DNA of 50,741 nt. Source: DATKEG01 sp035544515 (GTDB taxonomy: Bacteria; Acidobacteriota; Vicinamibacteria; Fen-336). Below are positions 15,799-24,001 of the stretch, in pieces (positions within the stretch are counted from its first letter, which is position 1; every line of letters starts with the position of its first letter). The translations under genes and the position numbers were made by a program. The notes beneath the pieces were generated by a model, which worked only from the letters and a program-made list of their open reading frames with translations, was not told the origin of the DNA and did not search any database. The DNA lies in contig DATKEG010000047.1 in the NCBI GenBank assembly GCA_035544515.1, positions 1 to 50,741 of the forward strand, given 5' to 3'.

Positions 15799-17601
15799 CT
15801 ACTTCCGGATGACCAGGACCCCCAGCTCGCGCAACTGCTCCTCGCGCACCGGCGAGGGGGAGCCGCTCATGAGGTCGGTGGCGCTGGCCGTCTTCGGGAA
15901 GGCGATCACGTCGCGCAGCGACGACTCGCCGGCCAGGATCATGGCCATGCGGTCGACGCCCAGGGCGATGCCGCCGTGCGGGGGCGTGCCGTACTGGAGC
16001 GCGTCGATGAAGAAGCCGAAGCGGTCGCGCGTCTCCTCCTCGGTGAGGGAGAGGAGCTTGAAGATCTCGGCCTGCAGCTCCGCGTCGTGGATGCGGATGC
16101 TGCCGCCGCCCACCTCGGTGCCGTTGAGGACGATGTCGTAGGCCTTGGCGCGGACTCGGCCGGGGTCCGTGCCGAGGAGCGGAAGGTCCTCGTCGTGCGG
16201 CGCGGTGAAGGGGTGGTTGACGCTCGTCCACCGGCCGCTCCCCGCGTCCTTCTCGAAGAGCGGGAAGTCCGTCACCCAGACGAACCGGTAGGCGGACTCC
16301 TCCACCAGCTTCAGCTCGCGCCCCATCTCCAGGCGCAGGATGCCCATGGCCATGGCCAGGGGGCCGGGCTGGTCCACGCCCACGAGCAGCGTGTCCTCGC
16401 CTCCGGCGCCGGCCTTCAGGGTCATGTGCCGCGCCACGTCCTCGCGCGCGCCCTTCTTGCCGAGGTTGGCGACGGCCTCGTCGGTCGCCTTGAGGGTGAA
16501 GAGGTTTCGCTTCGCGCCGCGGGCGTCCGGCACGATCCGACCGAGCCAGAGATCCTCGTTGATCTTGCGCAGCCGCGTGCCGGACATGCCGCCGGCGGCG
16601 GGCAGGACGATCGCGCGCGCCCGCGCCCCGTCCGCGATCAGCCCCGGGAACGTGTCGAGGCCCAGCTCGCGCATCTCGTCCGTCACGTCCGTGATGGGCA
16701 GGCCGAAGCGGAGGTCGGGCTTGTCCGAGCCGTAGCGGTCCATGGCCTCGGTCCAGCTCAGGCGCGGGAAGGGACGCGCCACCTCGACCCCGATCAGCTT
16801 CATCACGCGCTGGTAGAGCGGCTCGACGAGGTCCACGATCGACTGCACGCGCGGGAACGACATCTCGATGTCCACCTGCGTGAACTCGGGCTGGCGGTCC
16901 GCACGCAGGTCCTCGTCGCGGAAGCAGCGCGCGATCTGGAAGTACTTGTCCATGCCCGCGACCATCAGGATCTGCTTGAAGATCTGCGGCGACTGCGGAA
17001 GCGCGTAGAAGTGCCCCGGGTGCACGCGCGAGGGCACGAGGTAGTCGCGTGCGCCCTCCGGCGTCGACTTGGTGAGGAACGGGGTCTCGATCTCGTAGTA
17101 GCCCTGCTCGTCGAGGTAGCGCCGGATCTCCATGGTCATCTGGTGGCGCCGCTTGATGTTCCGGTGCATGCGCGGCCGGCGCAGGTCGAGGTAGCGGTAC
17201 TTGAGGCGGATCTCCTCCGAGGTCGTGACCTCGTCCTCGATCGGGAAGGGCGGGGTGCGCGCCTCCGACAGGACCAGGATCCGCTCCGCGAGCACCTCGA
17301 CCCGTCCGGTGGGGAGCTTGGGGTTGACGGTCTCGGCCGAGCGCGCCGCGACCTTCCCCACCACCGCCAGGACGTATTCGCTGCGTACGCGGTCGGCGGC
17401 GTGGTGCGCCTCCCTGGAGACCTCGGGCCGCGCCACCACCTGGCAGATCCCCTCACGGTCGCGCAGGTCGATGAAGATCACGCCCCCGAGGTCGCGGCGC
17501 GTGGCCGCCCAGCCCATCAACGTGACCGTGGAACCGACCTGGGCCTCGCGCAGCACGCCGCAGTAGTGCGTGCGCGTGAGGCCGCCCAGCACGTCAGCCA
17601 T
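15799..17601 (-). CDS. aspS: aspartyl-tRNA synthetase
   Basis: A 600-residue bacterial-type AspRS that charges tRNA-Asp. Regions in order: the anticodon-binding OB fold (about residues 1-110, with VTLMGWAATRRDLGGVIFID), class II motif 2 and flanks (FRDEDLRADRQPEFTQVDIE), the bacterial GAD insertion (about 300-420) and motif 3 (GGIALGVDRMAMILAG). Length is normal. Residue 38 is Leu in the TRRDLGG segment, where non-discriminating AspRS enzymes have His, which favours the discriminating form. The gene is last of a gamma-carbonic anhydrase-hisS-aspS operon and its start overlaps hisS by eight bases. Confidence 0.97.
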   Translation of the reverse strand: MADVLGGLTRTHYCGVLREAQVGSTVTLMGWAATRRDLGGVIFIDLRDREGICQVVARPEVSREAHHAADRVRSEYVLAVVGKVAARSAETVNPKLPTGRVEVLAERILVLSEARTPPFPIEDEVTTSEEIRLKYRYLDLRRPRMHRNIKRRHQMTMEIRRYLDEQGYYEIETPFLTKSTPEGARDYLVPSRVHPGHFYALPQSPQIFKQILMVAGMDKYFQIARCFRDEDLRADRQPEFTQVDIEMSFPRVQSIVDLVEPLYQRVMKLIGVEVARPFPRLSWTEAMDRYGSDKPDLRFGLPITDVTDEMRELGLDTFPGLIADGARARAIVLPAAGGMSGTRLRKINEDLWLGRIVPDARGAKRNLFTLKATDEAVANLGKKGAREDVARHMTLKAGAGGEDTLLVGVDQPGPLAMAMGILRLEMGRELKLVEESAYRFVWVTDFPLFEKDAGSGRWTSVNHPFTAPHDEDLPLLGTDPGRVRAKAYDIVLNGTEVGGGSIRIHDAELQAEIFKLLSLTEEETRDRFGFFIDALQYGTPPHGGIALGVDRMAMILAGESSLRDVIAFPKTASATDLMSGSPSPVREEQLRELGVLVIRK

Positions 17602-18856
17602 CGAGCTTCTCCTTGAAGTACTCCACCAGGCCTGCCTGGGACACCGGCTCCTGGCTCGAACCCCCCATGTCGCGCACGGTCCACCGACCCGCCGCCAGCT
17701 CGTCCGGGCCGAGGATGGCGACGTAACGGGCGCCGAGCCTGTCCGCCTTCTTCATCTGGGACTTCAGCCCGCGCCCCTCGTGGTCCACGAGCACGCGCAC
17801 GCCGGCCGCGCGCAGCGCGCGCTGGGCCAAGAGCGCGGGGTCGAGCGCTCCCTCCACCAGCGGAGCGAGGAACACCTCACAGCGGCCTGCCTGGGCGGGC
17901 GCGGGCAGGAGCATGACCAGGCGCTCCAGGCCCAGCGCCCAGCCAATCCCGCTCAGGGCCGGGCCGCCGAGCTGCTCGACCAGGCCGTCGTAACGGCCGC
18001 CGCCGAGCACGCTGTTCTGTGCGCCCAGCCCCGCGCTCGTCACCTCGAACGTCGTGCGCACGTAGTAGTCGAGGCCGCGCACCAGGCGGTGGCTGATCCG
18101 GCACGGGATGCCGAGCAGGCCCAGCTCCCGCCGCACCTCGGCGAAGTGGTCGCGGCAGGCGGCGCAGAGGTGCTCCGAGATCTTCGGCAGCGCGTCGATG
18201 ACCGGCTGGTCCGCGGGGACCTTGCAGTCGAGCACGCGCAACGGGTTCGTCTCGGTGCGCCGCCGGCAGTCGGGGCAGAGCCGCGACGCCTCCTCCCGCA
18301 AGGCCGAGCGCAGCACCTCGACGTACGCCGGCCGGCAGTTCACGTCGCCCACGGAGTTGAGCACCAGCTCGGAATCGGCCAGGCCGCACGCCCGCAGGTA
18401 CTCCAGCGCGACCTCGATCACCTCGACGTCGATGGACGGGCGCTCCATGCCGAAGGCCTCCACGTCCACCTGGTGGAACTGGCGGTAGCGTCCCTTCTGC
18501 GGCCTCTCCCGTCGGAACATGGGACCCAGCGAGTACACCTTGAGAGCAGGATCGGTGTTCCAGAGGTTGTGCTCGATCACGGCGCGCACGATGCCGGCCG
18601 TGGCCTCCGGGCGCAGGGTCAAGGACCCGCCGTCGCGGTCCTCGAAGGTGTACATCTCCTTGGCCACGATGTCCGTCTCCTGGCCGATGCCGCGCGCGAA
18701 CAGCTCCGTCTGCTCGATGACGGGCGGACGGACCTCCCGGTAGCCGTACCGGTCGAACAGGCGGCGGGCCTCGTCTTCCACCCTCTGCCAGCGGGGGGCC
18801 TCGTCCGGAAGGATGTCGTGCGTGCCCTTGACGGCCTGGATACGGCCGGAGCTCAC
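17594..18856 (-). CDS. hisS: histidyl-tRNA synthetase
   Basis: A 420-residue class II synthetase that charges tRNA-His. Signatures are the N-terminal AVKGTHDILPDE, motif 2 in YSLGPMFRRERPQKGRYRQF, the histidine-specific RGLDYYVRTTFEV and LGGGRYDGL, motif 3 in GIGWALGLERLVMLL, and the C-terminal anticodon domain (about residues 320-420). Start GTG 18856 overlaps the preceding stop by four bases; the stop lies eight bases inside aspS. hisS-aspS pairing is common in bacteria. Confidence 0.97.
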   Translation of the reverse strand: MSSGRIQAVKGTHDILPDEAPRWQRVEDEARRLFDRYGYREVRPPVIEQTELFARGIGQETDIVAKEMYTFEDRDGGSLTLRPEATAGIVRAVIEHNLWNTDPALKVYSLGPMFRRERPQKGRYRQFHQVDVEAFGMERPSIDVEVIEVALEYLRACGLADSELVLNSVGDVNCRPAYVEVLRSALREEASRLCPDCRRRTETNPLRVLDCKVPADQPVIDALPKISEHLCAACRDHFAEVRRELGLLGIPCRISHRLVRGLDYYVRTTFEVTSAGLGAQNSVLGGGRYDGLVEQLGGPALSGIGWALGLERLVMLLPAPAQAGRCEVFLAPLVEGALDPALLAQRALRAAGVRVLVDHEGRGLKSQMKKADRLGARYVAILGPDELAAGRWTVRDMGGSSQEPVSQAGLVEYFKEKLDG

Positions 18857-19374
18857 GGCCGTTTCAGCTCGGCCAGGTAGCTCTCCTTGTACTCGAAGTA
18901 GTTCGCGGCGTAACGGCGCAGGCCGAGCCGCTCCTCCTCGGTGATCTGGCGGCGGAACTTCGCGGGCGTGCCCATGACCAGGCTGCGCGGCGGGATCACC
19001 ATGCCCTCGGGCACGAGCGTGCCCGCGGCCACGATCGACTCCTCACCCACGTGCGCCTCGTTGAGCACGATCGCGCCCATGCCGATCAGGCAGTAGGAGT
19101 CGATCCGGCAGCCGTGGATGGTGGCGGAGTGCCCCACCGTGACGTGGTCGGCGATGACCGTGGGGTGCTGCTCCTTGAAGACGTGCACCACGCAGTTGTC
19201 CTGGATATTCGAGTAGGCGCCGACGCGGATCGTGTGCACGTCGCCGCGGATGACGGCGCACATCCAGACGCTGGCGTGGTCGCCCAGCTCCACGTCGCCG
19301 ATGACCTGGGCCGACTCGTCCACGTAGACACGCGCGCCGAGCTTCGGGGTGATGCCTTTGTAGGAGCGAAGCAT
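18853..19374 (-). CDS. gamma-carbonic anhydrase family (left-handed beta-helix) protein
   Basis: A 173-residue protein built from hexapeptide repeats (left-handed beta-helix), of the YrdA/CaiE/gamma-carbonic anhydrase group. Putative zinc ligands are the three His in NCVVHVF, VTVGHSATIHG. The Gln in the YSNIQDNCVVH segment is also family-typical. A C-terminal helix (TEEERLGLRRYAANYFEYK) closes the coil. Many members of this group have no demonstrated carbonic anhydrase activity, so the enzymatic role is uncertain. It is first in the operon with hisS and aspS, and a promoter-like element lies about 130 bp upstream. Confidence 0.88.
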   Translation of the reverse strand: MLRSYKGITPKLGARVYVDESAQVIGDVELGDHASVWMCAVIRGDVHTIRVGAYSNIQDNCVVHVFKEQHPTVIADHVTVGHSATIHGCRIDSYCLIGMGAIVLNEAHVGEESIVAAGTLVPEGMVIPPRSLVMGTPAKFRRQITEEERLGLRRYAANYFEYKESYLAELKRP

Positions 19375-19506
19375 ATTCGCAAATGTGTCCCGCTCCGCTT
19401 CGCGTTCTCCGTCGTCCAGGCGGCCCCTCGGAGTGAATCCTCGGGTCCGCGGCAGAGGAAACGTTCGCTACCTGGGACGAACGCTCGAGCAACCCGGAAC
19501 GGCGTG

Positions 19507-19536
19507 AGTCTAGCAGAGCGCTCGCGGTCGCGCCAA
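19507..19536 (-). promoter_or_regulatory. sigma-70-type promoter for the gamma-CA-hisS-aspS operon
   Basis: On the minus strand, TTGGCG (19536-19531) and TAGACT (19512-19507) are separated by 18 bp, and TGC precedes the -10 as an extended element. Transcription would start near 19500, leaving a leader of about 125 bases. The leader includes an imperfect 8-bp stem around CGTTCG and CGAACG (about 19456-19482). No T-box pattern is evident. Confidence 0.45.
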
Positions 19537-19545
19537 GCCGGCCGC

Positions 19546-20295
19546 TCAGCGGATCGAAGCGGCCCAGGCCGCGACGAGCGAGGCGTACGGCCGCGCGCCC
19601 ATCACCGCCAGCAGGTCGTTGTGGCCCGCGCCGGTCACGGGGTGGAACCGCTTGGGTTCCGGCGCCGCCGCGAAGAGCCGTTGTCCGTGGACGAAGGGCA
19701 CGATCTCGTCCCGCCCGCCGTGGATGACGAGCAGCGGCGCGCGGAGCTGCGCGATGCGGCGCAGGCTCGGGTAGCCGTCCGGTACGAGGAAGGCCGGCAC
19801 CAGCGGATAGTGCTCCCGCGCCATGTCGCGGAGGCCGGTGAAGGTGGACTGCAGGACCAGCCCGCGCGGCGGCCGCTCGAGCGCCAGCTCCAGGGCCACC
19901 GCGCCACCGAGCGACTCGCCCAGGTAGAAGGCACGCGAGGGATCGACGCCGGGGCGGCGGGCGACCCAGTCCACCGCCGCGCGCGCGTCGCGGTAGAGCC
20001 CCTCCTCGTGAGGGCGGCCGGTGCTGCGGCCGTAGCCGCGGTAGTCGAAGAGCAGCACGTCGAACCCGGCCGCGGTCAACGCCACGGCCTCGGCCAGGCG
20101 GTGCGAGATGTTGCCGGCATTGCCGTGGAAGTGGACGAGGTGTCCCAGGCGCGGCGCCGCCCGCGCCGCGAACCACCACCCGTGCAGAGATTCGCCGTCG
20201 GCGGTGCGCAGAAGGGCGTCCTCGTGCGCCAGGCCATGGCGGGCGGGCGCGTCGTCGAACCGCCGCGAAGGGAAGTAGAGCAGCGCGTCGATCAC
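19546..20295 (-). CDS. alpha/beta hydrolase (BEM46/YfhR-like)
   Basis: A 249-residue serine hydrolase. Features in order: oxyanion region HLVHFHGNAGNISH, strand and turn LLFDYRGYGRSTGRP, nucleophile elbow YLGESLGGAVALE (Ser in GESLG), acid region LVIHGGRDEIVPF and catalytic His in VTGAGHNDLL. The order and spacing fit the BEM46-like family of uncharacterised hydrolases or lipases. No cleavable signal is obvious, though MIDALLYFPSR could be a truncated anchor. It diverges from the porin-like gene with 36 bp between the starts. Confidence 0.88.
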   Translation of the reverse strand: MIDALLYFPSRRFDDAPARHGLAHEDALLRTADGESLHGWWFAARAAPRLGHLVHFHGNAGNISHRLAEAVALTAAGFDVLLFDYRGYGRSTGRPHEEGLYRDARAAVDWVARRPGVDPSRAFYLGESLGGAVALELALERPPRGLVLQSTFTGLRDMAREHYPLVPAFLVPDGYPSLRRIAQLRAPLLVIHGGRDEIVPFVHGQRLFAAAPEPKRFHPVTGAGHNDLLAVMGARPYASLVAAWAASIR

Positions 20296-20300
20296 GGTCC

Positions 20301-20328
20301 TATAATCCCTCCTCGGCGCGGGCGGGAG
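20301..20328 (+). promoter_or_regulatory. -10 box and ribosome-binding site of porin-like gene
   Basis: A perfect TATAAT at 20301-20306 is followed by the Shine-Dalgarno GGGAGG (20323-20328) and ATG 20332. No good -35 lies 16-18 bp upstream, so the promoter may need an activator. The same short interval also has to serve the divergent hydrolase gene. Confidence 0.35.
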
Positions 20329-20331
20329 GTC

Positions 20332-21531
20332 ATGAGATCACGGGTGCTGTGCTCGGCCGTCCTCACGCTGGCGGGCGCCGTGGCTCCGGCCTTCGCCTGG
20401 GACCCGGGCGGCCTCGCCGGCGGCCGCCTGCGCCTGGGGGGCGACGCGAGCTTCGCGCTCGCGGCCGAGGACAACGGGTTCTTCAACTACACCGACTACG
20501 AGGACAGCGTGTTGCGCGTGGCGCGCGCCGGCGCCACGGCCGAGCTGCGGGCGGGGCCGCGGCTGAGCCTGCTCGGCGAGGTCCGCACGGACAACTTCTC
20601 CAGCCTGCGCGCCTATGCGCTCTACGCCCGCCTGCGCCCGTGGGCGGAGCGTGAGGTCGACGTGCAGGTGGGCCGCATCCCGCCCGTGTTCGGAGCGTTC
20701 GCCCGGCGGCGCTACGGCGCGGACAACCCGCTCGTGGGCCTGCCCCTGGCGTACCAGTACCTCACCAGCCTGCGCGCGGACGCGTTACCGGCCAGCGCGG
20801 ACGAGCTGGCCGCCAACCGCGGGCGCGGCTGGCTGGTGCGCTACACGTCCGGGGATCCACGCGCCGCGCCGGGGTTGCCGCTGGCGGCCGGGCTGCGCTG
20901 GGACACGGGCGCCCAGGTCCGCGTGGGCTCGGCGCCGCTGCAGCTCAGCGCGGCGGTGACCCAGGGCACGCTCTCGAACCCGCGGCTCCAGGACGACAAC
21001 GACGGCAAGCAGCTCTCCGCGCGCCTGGCCTGGCGGCCCGCGGCCGGGCTGGTGCTGGGCGCCTCGGCGGCGCGCGGCGAGTACCTGGCCCGCACGCTCC
21101 TGGCCAGCCTGCCTGCCGAGCAGGCCGGCCGCGTGTACCGGCAGCAGGCCTGGGGCGCGGACGCCGAATATTCACGCGACTATTGGCTGGTGCGGTCCGA
21201 GGTGGTGTGGAGCGCGTGGGACGTGCCGGCGCTGGGCACGCCCCTCCTGCCCAGCCCGGTGCGTGCCGCCGCGGTGTCCGCGGAGGGACGCTACAAGCTC
21301 GCACCGGGCCTGTGGGTGGCGGCACGGCTCGATCACCTCGGGTTCAGCCGCATCCCGGCCACCGCCGGGCCGATCACCTGGGACGCGCCGGTGAGCCGTG
21401 TCGAGCTCGGCGGAGGCTACGCGGCGCACCGCAACGTGCTGGTCAAGGCCGCCTGGCAGCGCAACCGGCGGGACGGCGGCTTCGTGCGCCGGCAGGACTT
21501 CGCGGTGGCCCAGGTGCTGCTCTGGTTCTGA
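20332..21531 (+). CDS. outer-membrane porin-like beta-barrel protein
   Basis: A 399-residue protein with signal peptide MRSRVLCSAVLTLAGAV and cleavage after AFA. The rest is a long series of amphipathic strands with aromatic girdles and periodic turns (LSLLGEVRTDNFSSLRAYAL, REVDVQVGRIPPVFGAFARR, LWVAARLDHLGFSRIP), ending in the outer-membrane C-terminal signature AVAQVLLWF. The length fits a 16-18-stranded porin-like barrel. I do not recognise a named family or substrate. ATG 20332 follows a good Shine-Dalgarno sequence. It appears to lead an operon with the cupredoxin and the sensor kinase. Confidence 0.75.
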   Translation: MRSRVLCSAVLTLAGAVAPAFAWDPGGLAGGRLRLGGDASFALAAEDNGFFNYTDYEDSVLRVARAGATAELRAGPRLSLLGEVRTDNFSSLRAYALYARLRPWAEREVDVQVGRIPPVFGAFARRRYGADNPLVGLPLAYQYLTSLRADALPASADELAANRGRGWLVRYTSGDPRAAPGLPLAAGLRWDTGAQVRVGSAPLQLSAAVTQGTLSNPRLQDDNDGKQLSARLAWRPAAGLVLGASAARGEYLARTLLASLPAEQAGRVYRQQAWGADAEYSRDYWLVRSEVVWSAWDVPALGTPLLPSPVRAAAVSAEGRYKLAPGLWVAARLDHLGFSRIPATAGPITWDAPVSRVELGGGYAAHRNVLVKAAWQRNRRDGGFVRRQDFAVAQVLLWF

Positions 21532-21569
21532 CTGGCGGGAGAGGTGGTTCGCGTGCGGGACTCGAGAGG

Positions 21570-22238
21570 GTGCTGCCGGCCGCGCTCGCCCTTTTCCTGC
21601 TGGCGGGCCTGGACTCCTCCGCGACGCAGGTTCGCGGCCTCGTCCTCGGCTCCATCCGGGGCCGCGTCGTCCTCCGCCGCGAGCCGCCACCGGCCGGGCA
21701 GCGCCCGAGCGTGTCCGAGCTGGGCGCCCCCGCCGCGCCGGACGCGCCCGACCGCCGCCGGTCGGTGGTGTACCTGGAGGAGGCGCCGCGCGGCGCGTTC
21801 GAGGAGCCGCCGGGCGCGCGGCGCACGATGGACCAGCGCAACGAGGCGTTCGTGCCCTACGTCCTGCCCGTGCTGGCGGGCACGACCGTGGACTTCCCGA
21901 ACAGCGACAGCACCTATCACAACGTCTTCTCGTTCTCCAAGACCAAGCGCTTCGACCTCGGCCGTTACGCGCGCGGCCGTTCCAAGTCCGTGCGCTTCGA
22001 CCGGCCCGGGGTGGTGCGCGTCTTCTGCGACATCCACTCCCACATGAGCGCGTTCATCCTGGTGTTCGCGCACCGGTACTTCGCGACCACCGACGCCGAA
22101 GGCCGCTACCGGATCGACGGCGTGCCTCCGGGCAGCTACACCGTGGTGGCCTGGAACGACGGCCAGGCCCGGCAGTCGCGGCCGGTGGCGATGCCGGCCG
22201 CCGGGGGCGTGGTCGAGCTGGACTTCGTCGTCCCATGA
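21570..22238 (+). CDS. exported cupredoxin (plastocyanin / methylamine-utilisation-like) protein
   Basis: About 222 residues. The copper site is typical: His in STYHNVFSFS, then VVRVFCDIHSHMSAFI with Cys, His and Met ligands. A C-terminal beta-sandwich follows (EGRYRIDGVPPGSYTVVAWN), like carboxypeptidase-regulatory domains. The start is unclear. In frame, GTG 21570 gives a hydrophobic signal without a charged n-region. A better ribosome site and GTG at 21553 are in another frame, and joining them needs one extra G in the 21567-21570 run (see findings). It should act in the periplasm as a small electron carrier or copper-binding protein. It overlaps the sensor kinase gene by four bases. Confidence 0.8.
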   Translation: MLPAALALFLLAGLDSSATQVRGLVLGSIRGRVVLRREPPPAGQRPSVSELGAPAAPDAPDRRRSVVYLEEAPRGAFEEPPGARRTMDQRNEAFVPYVLPVLAGTTVDFPNSDSTYHNVFSFSKTKRFDLGRYARGRSKSVRFDRPGVVRVFCDIHSHMSAFILVFAHRYFATTDAEGRYRIDGVPPGSYTVVAWNDGQARQSRPVAMPAAGGVVELDFVVP

Positions 22239-24001
22239 AGCCGCTGACGCTCAAGACGCGCATCTTCCTGTCGAGCGCGCTGGTGGCGGTGCTCTCCGTG
22301 GCCGTCGCCGTCCGCTTCGTGACGGCCCGGGTGGCCCGGGAAGCGGAGGCCGAGCTGCGGCGCGGCCTGACGGAGGTCGGCACGCTCATGGAGCACCACC
22401 ACGCCGCTCGCGTCGAGACCCTCACCATACTGGCGCGCCTGGCCGCCGACCTGCCCCGGCTCAAGGCGGCGGTGGAGACCCGCGATCCCCCGACCGTGCG
22501 GCCGCTGGCCGAGGATTACAGGACGCGCCTGAAGGCCGACTACTTCGCGGTCAGCGACCGCGACGGCCGCGAGCTGGTTGCTCTCGGTGCGCCCGGCGGG
22601 GGCGAAGGCGCGCCCGCGCCCGCCGTACGGGCCGCCCTCGCGGGCCGCGAGGCCATGACCTTCCGCACCAGCCCGCCTCCGGCGCTCCAGGTCCTCACCG
22701 TGCCCATCCTCATCGAGGCCGGGCCGCCGGAGGTGCTGGGCACCCTGAGCGTCGGGTTCGCGCTCGACCGTGCGCTGGCCGCCGACCTCGGGGCGGTGAC
22801 GCAGAGCGACGTGGCGGTGGTGCTCGAGGACCGCGTGGTCGCTTCCACGCTTCCCCGCGAGCACGACGCCGCCCTGGAGGAGGCGCACCGCTCCGGGCAG
22901 GCGACGTTGACGCTCGGCGAGGAGGAGTACGTGTGGCTCGAGCGTCCCCTGGCCCAGCGCGGCGAGGGGCCCCTGCCGGCGGCGCTCGTCCTGCGCTCGC
23001 GCACGGAGCGCCTCCAGTTCCTGGCCACGTTCCGCGCCGGCCTGCTCGTGGCCGCGCTGGTGGCGGTGGCGGTGGCGGTGCTCCTCAGCTACGGCGTGGC
23101 GCGGAGCGTGACCGGGCCCCTCTCCGCGATCACCTCGGTCATGCGGGAAATGACCGCCACCGGAGACCTCACGCGCAAGATCCGGCTGGGCCGGGCCTGG
23201 GAGGACGAGGACGCGCGCGTGCTCGCCGCCGCCTTCAACACCCTCACCGACTCCATCGCCCGCTTCCAGCGCGAGGCCGGGCTGCGCGAGCGTCTCTCCG
23301 CGCTCGGCCGCCTCTCCACCGTCATCGCGCACGAGGTGCGGAACCCGCTCATGATCATCAAGGCCACCGTCCGCGCGCTGCGCCGCCCGGGCCTGGGCGC
23401 CCGCGACCTGGAGGAGGCCGCCGGCGACATCGACCAGGAGGTGACGCGACTCAACCGGATCGTGGGCGACGTGCTCGACTTCGCGCGGCCGGTGACGCTC
23501 GCCTGCGCCCCCACCGACCTCAACGCGCTCTGCCGGGAGGCGGCCACGGCCGCCATGACCGGCGAGGGCGCGCCCGCCTGGAAGCTCTCCCTGGACCCGC
23601 GCCTCCCCGCCCTCGTCACCGACGGCGACCGGCTGCGCACCGTCCTGCTGAACATCCTCTCGAACGCGCGGGAGGCGGTGCAGATGGGGGCGGGGGGGCC
23701 GGCGGCGGCGGAGGCCGGCAACGGCGGGCCGCCGGACGTGGAGCTTCGTACGGAATCCCTCCCTGACGGCCGCGCGGCCATCGAGGTGGAGGACCGAGGG
23801 GTGGGCATCGACCCCGGCGACCTGCCGCACGTGTTCGAGCCGTACTTCACGACCAAGCGCACGGGCACGGGCCTGGGCCTGGCCATCGCCAAGAACATCG
23901 TGGACGCCCTGGGCGGCACGCTCACCGCGGCGAGCGCCACCCCGGCCGGCGCGCGCCTCCGCATCGAGCTGCCGCCGGGGCCGCCGGCCGGGGGGTCCTA
24001 G
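22235..24001 (+). CDS. membrane sensor histidine kinase with extracytoplasmic sensor domain
   Basis: A 588-residue NtrB-like kinase. Membrane helix 1 is about residues 10-30. An extracytoplasmic sensor domain of about 240 residues follows, with the look of a Cache-type double-PAS fold (RLKADYFAVSDRDGRELVAL). Helix 2 is about 270-292, then HAMP (TGPLSAITSVMREM), HisKA with phospho-acceptor His366 in TVIAHEVRNPLMIIKATV, and HATPase_c with N-box LNILSNAREAV, G1 EDRGVGIDPGD, F-box FEPYFTTK and G2 GTGLGLAIAKN. ATG 22235 overlaps the cupredoxin stop (ATGA), and its stop overlaps the response regulator start by one base. The signal is unknown; the neighbours suggest copper, redox state or an electron acceptor. 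Confidence 0.93.
   Translation: MKPLTLKTRIFLSSALVAVLSVAVAVRFVTARVAREAEAELRRGLTEVGTLMEHHHAARVETLTILARLAADLPRLKAAVETRDPPTVRPLAEDYRTRLKADYFAVSDRDGRELVALGAPGGGEGAPAPAVRAALAGREAMTFRTSPPPALQVLTVPILIEAGPPEVLGTLSVGFALDRALAADLGAVTQSDVAVVLEDRVVASTLPREHDAALEEAHRSGQATLTLGEEEYVWLERPLAQRGEGPLPAALVLRSRTERLQFLATFRAGLLVAALVAVAVAVLLSYGVARSVTGPLSAITSVMREMTATGDLTRKIRLGRAWEDEDARVLAAAFNTLTDSIARFQREAGLRERLSALGRLSTVIAHEVRNPLMIIKATVRALRRPGLGARDLEEAAGDIDQEVTRLNRIVGDVLDFARPVTLACAPTDLNALCREAATAAMTGEGAPAWKLSLDPRLPALVTDGDRLRTVLLNILSNAREAVQMGAGGPAAAEAGNGGPPDVELRTESLPDGRAAIEVEDRGVGIDPGDLPHVFEPYFTTKRTGTGLGLAIAKNIVDALGGTLTAASATPAGARLRIELPPGPPAGGS

Noticed and set aside
15736..17616. A 626-codon plus-strand frame over aspS, and similar long frames over hisS, sucC and others
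   Set aside because: They mirror well-identified genes; long stop-free antisense frames are expected at this G+C.
20278..20306. Full sigma-70 promoter around TATAAT at 20301
   Set aside because: The hexamers 16-18 bp upstream (such as GAGCAG) do not resemble TTGACA, so only the -10 box was annotated.
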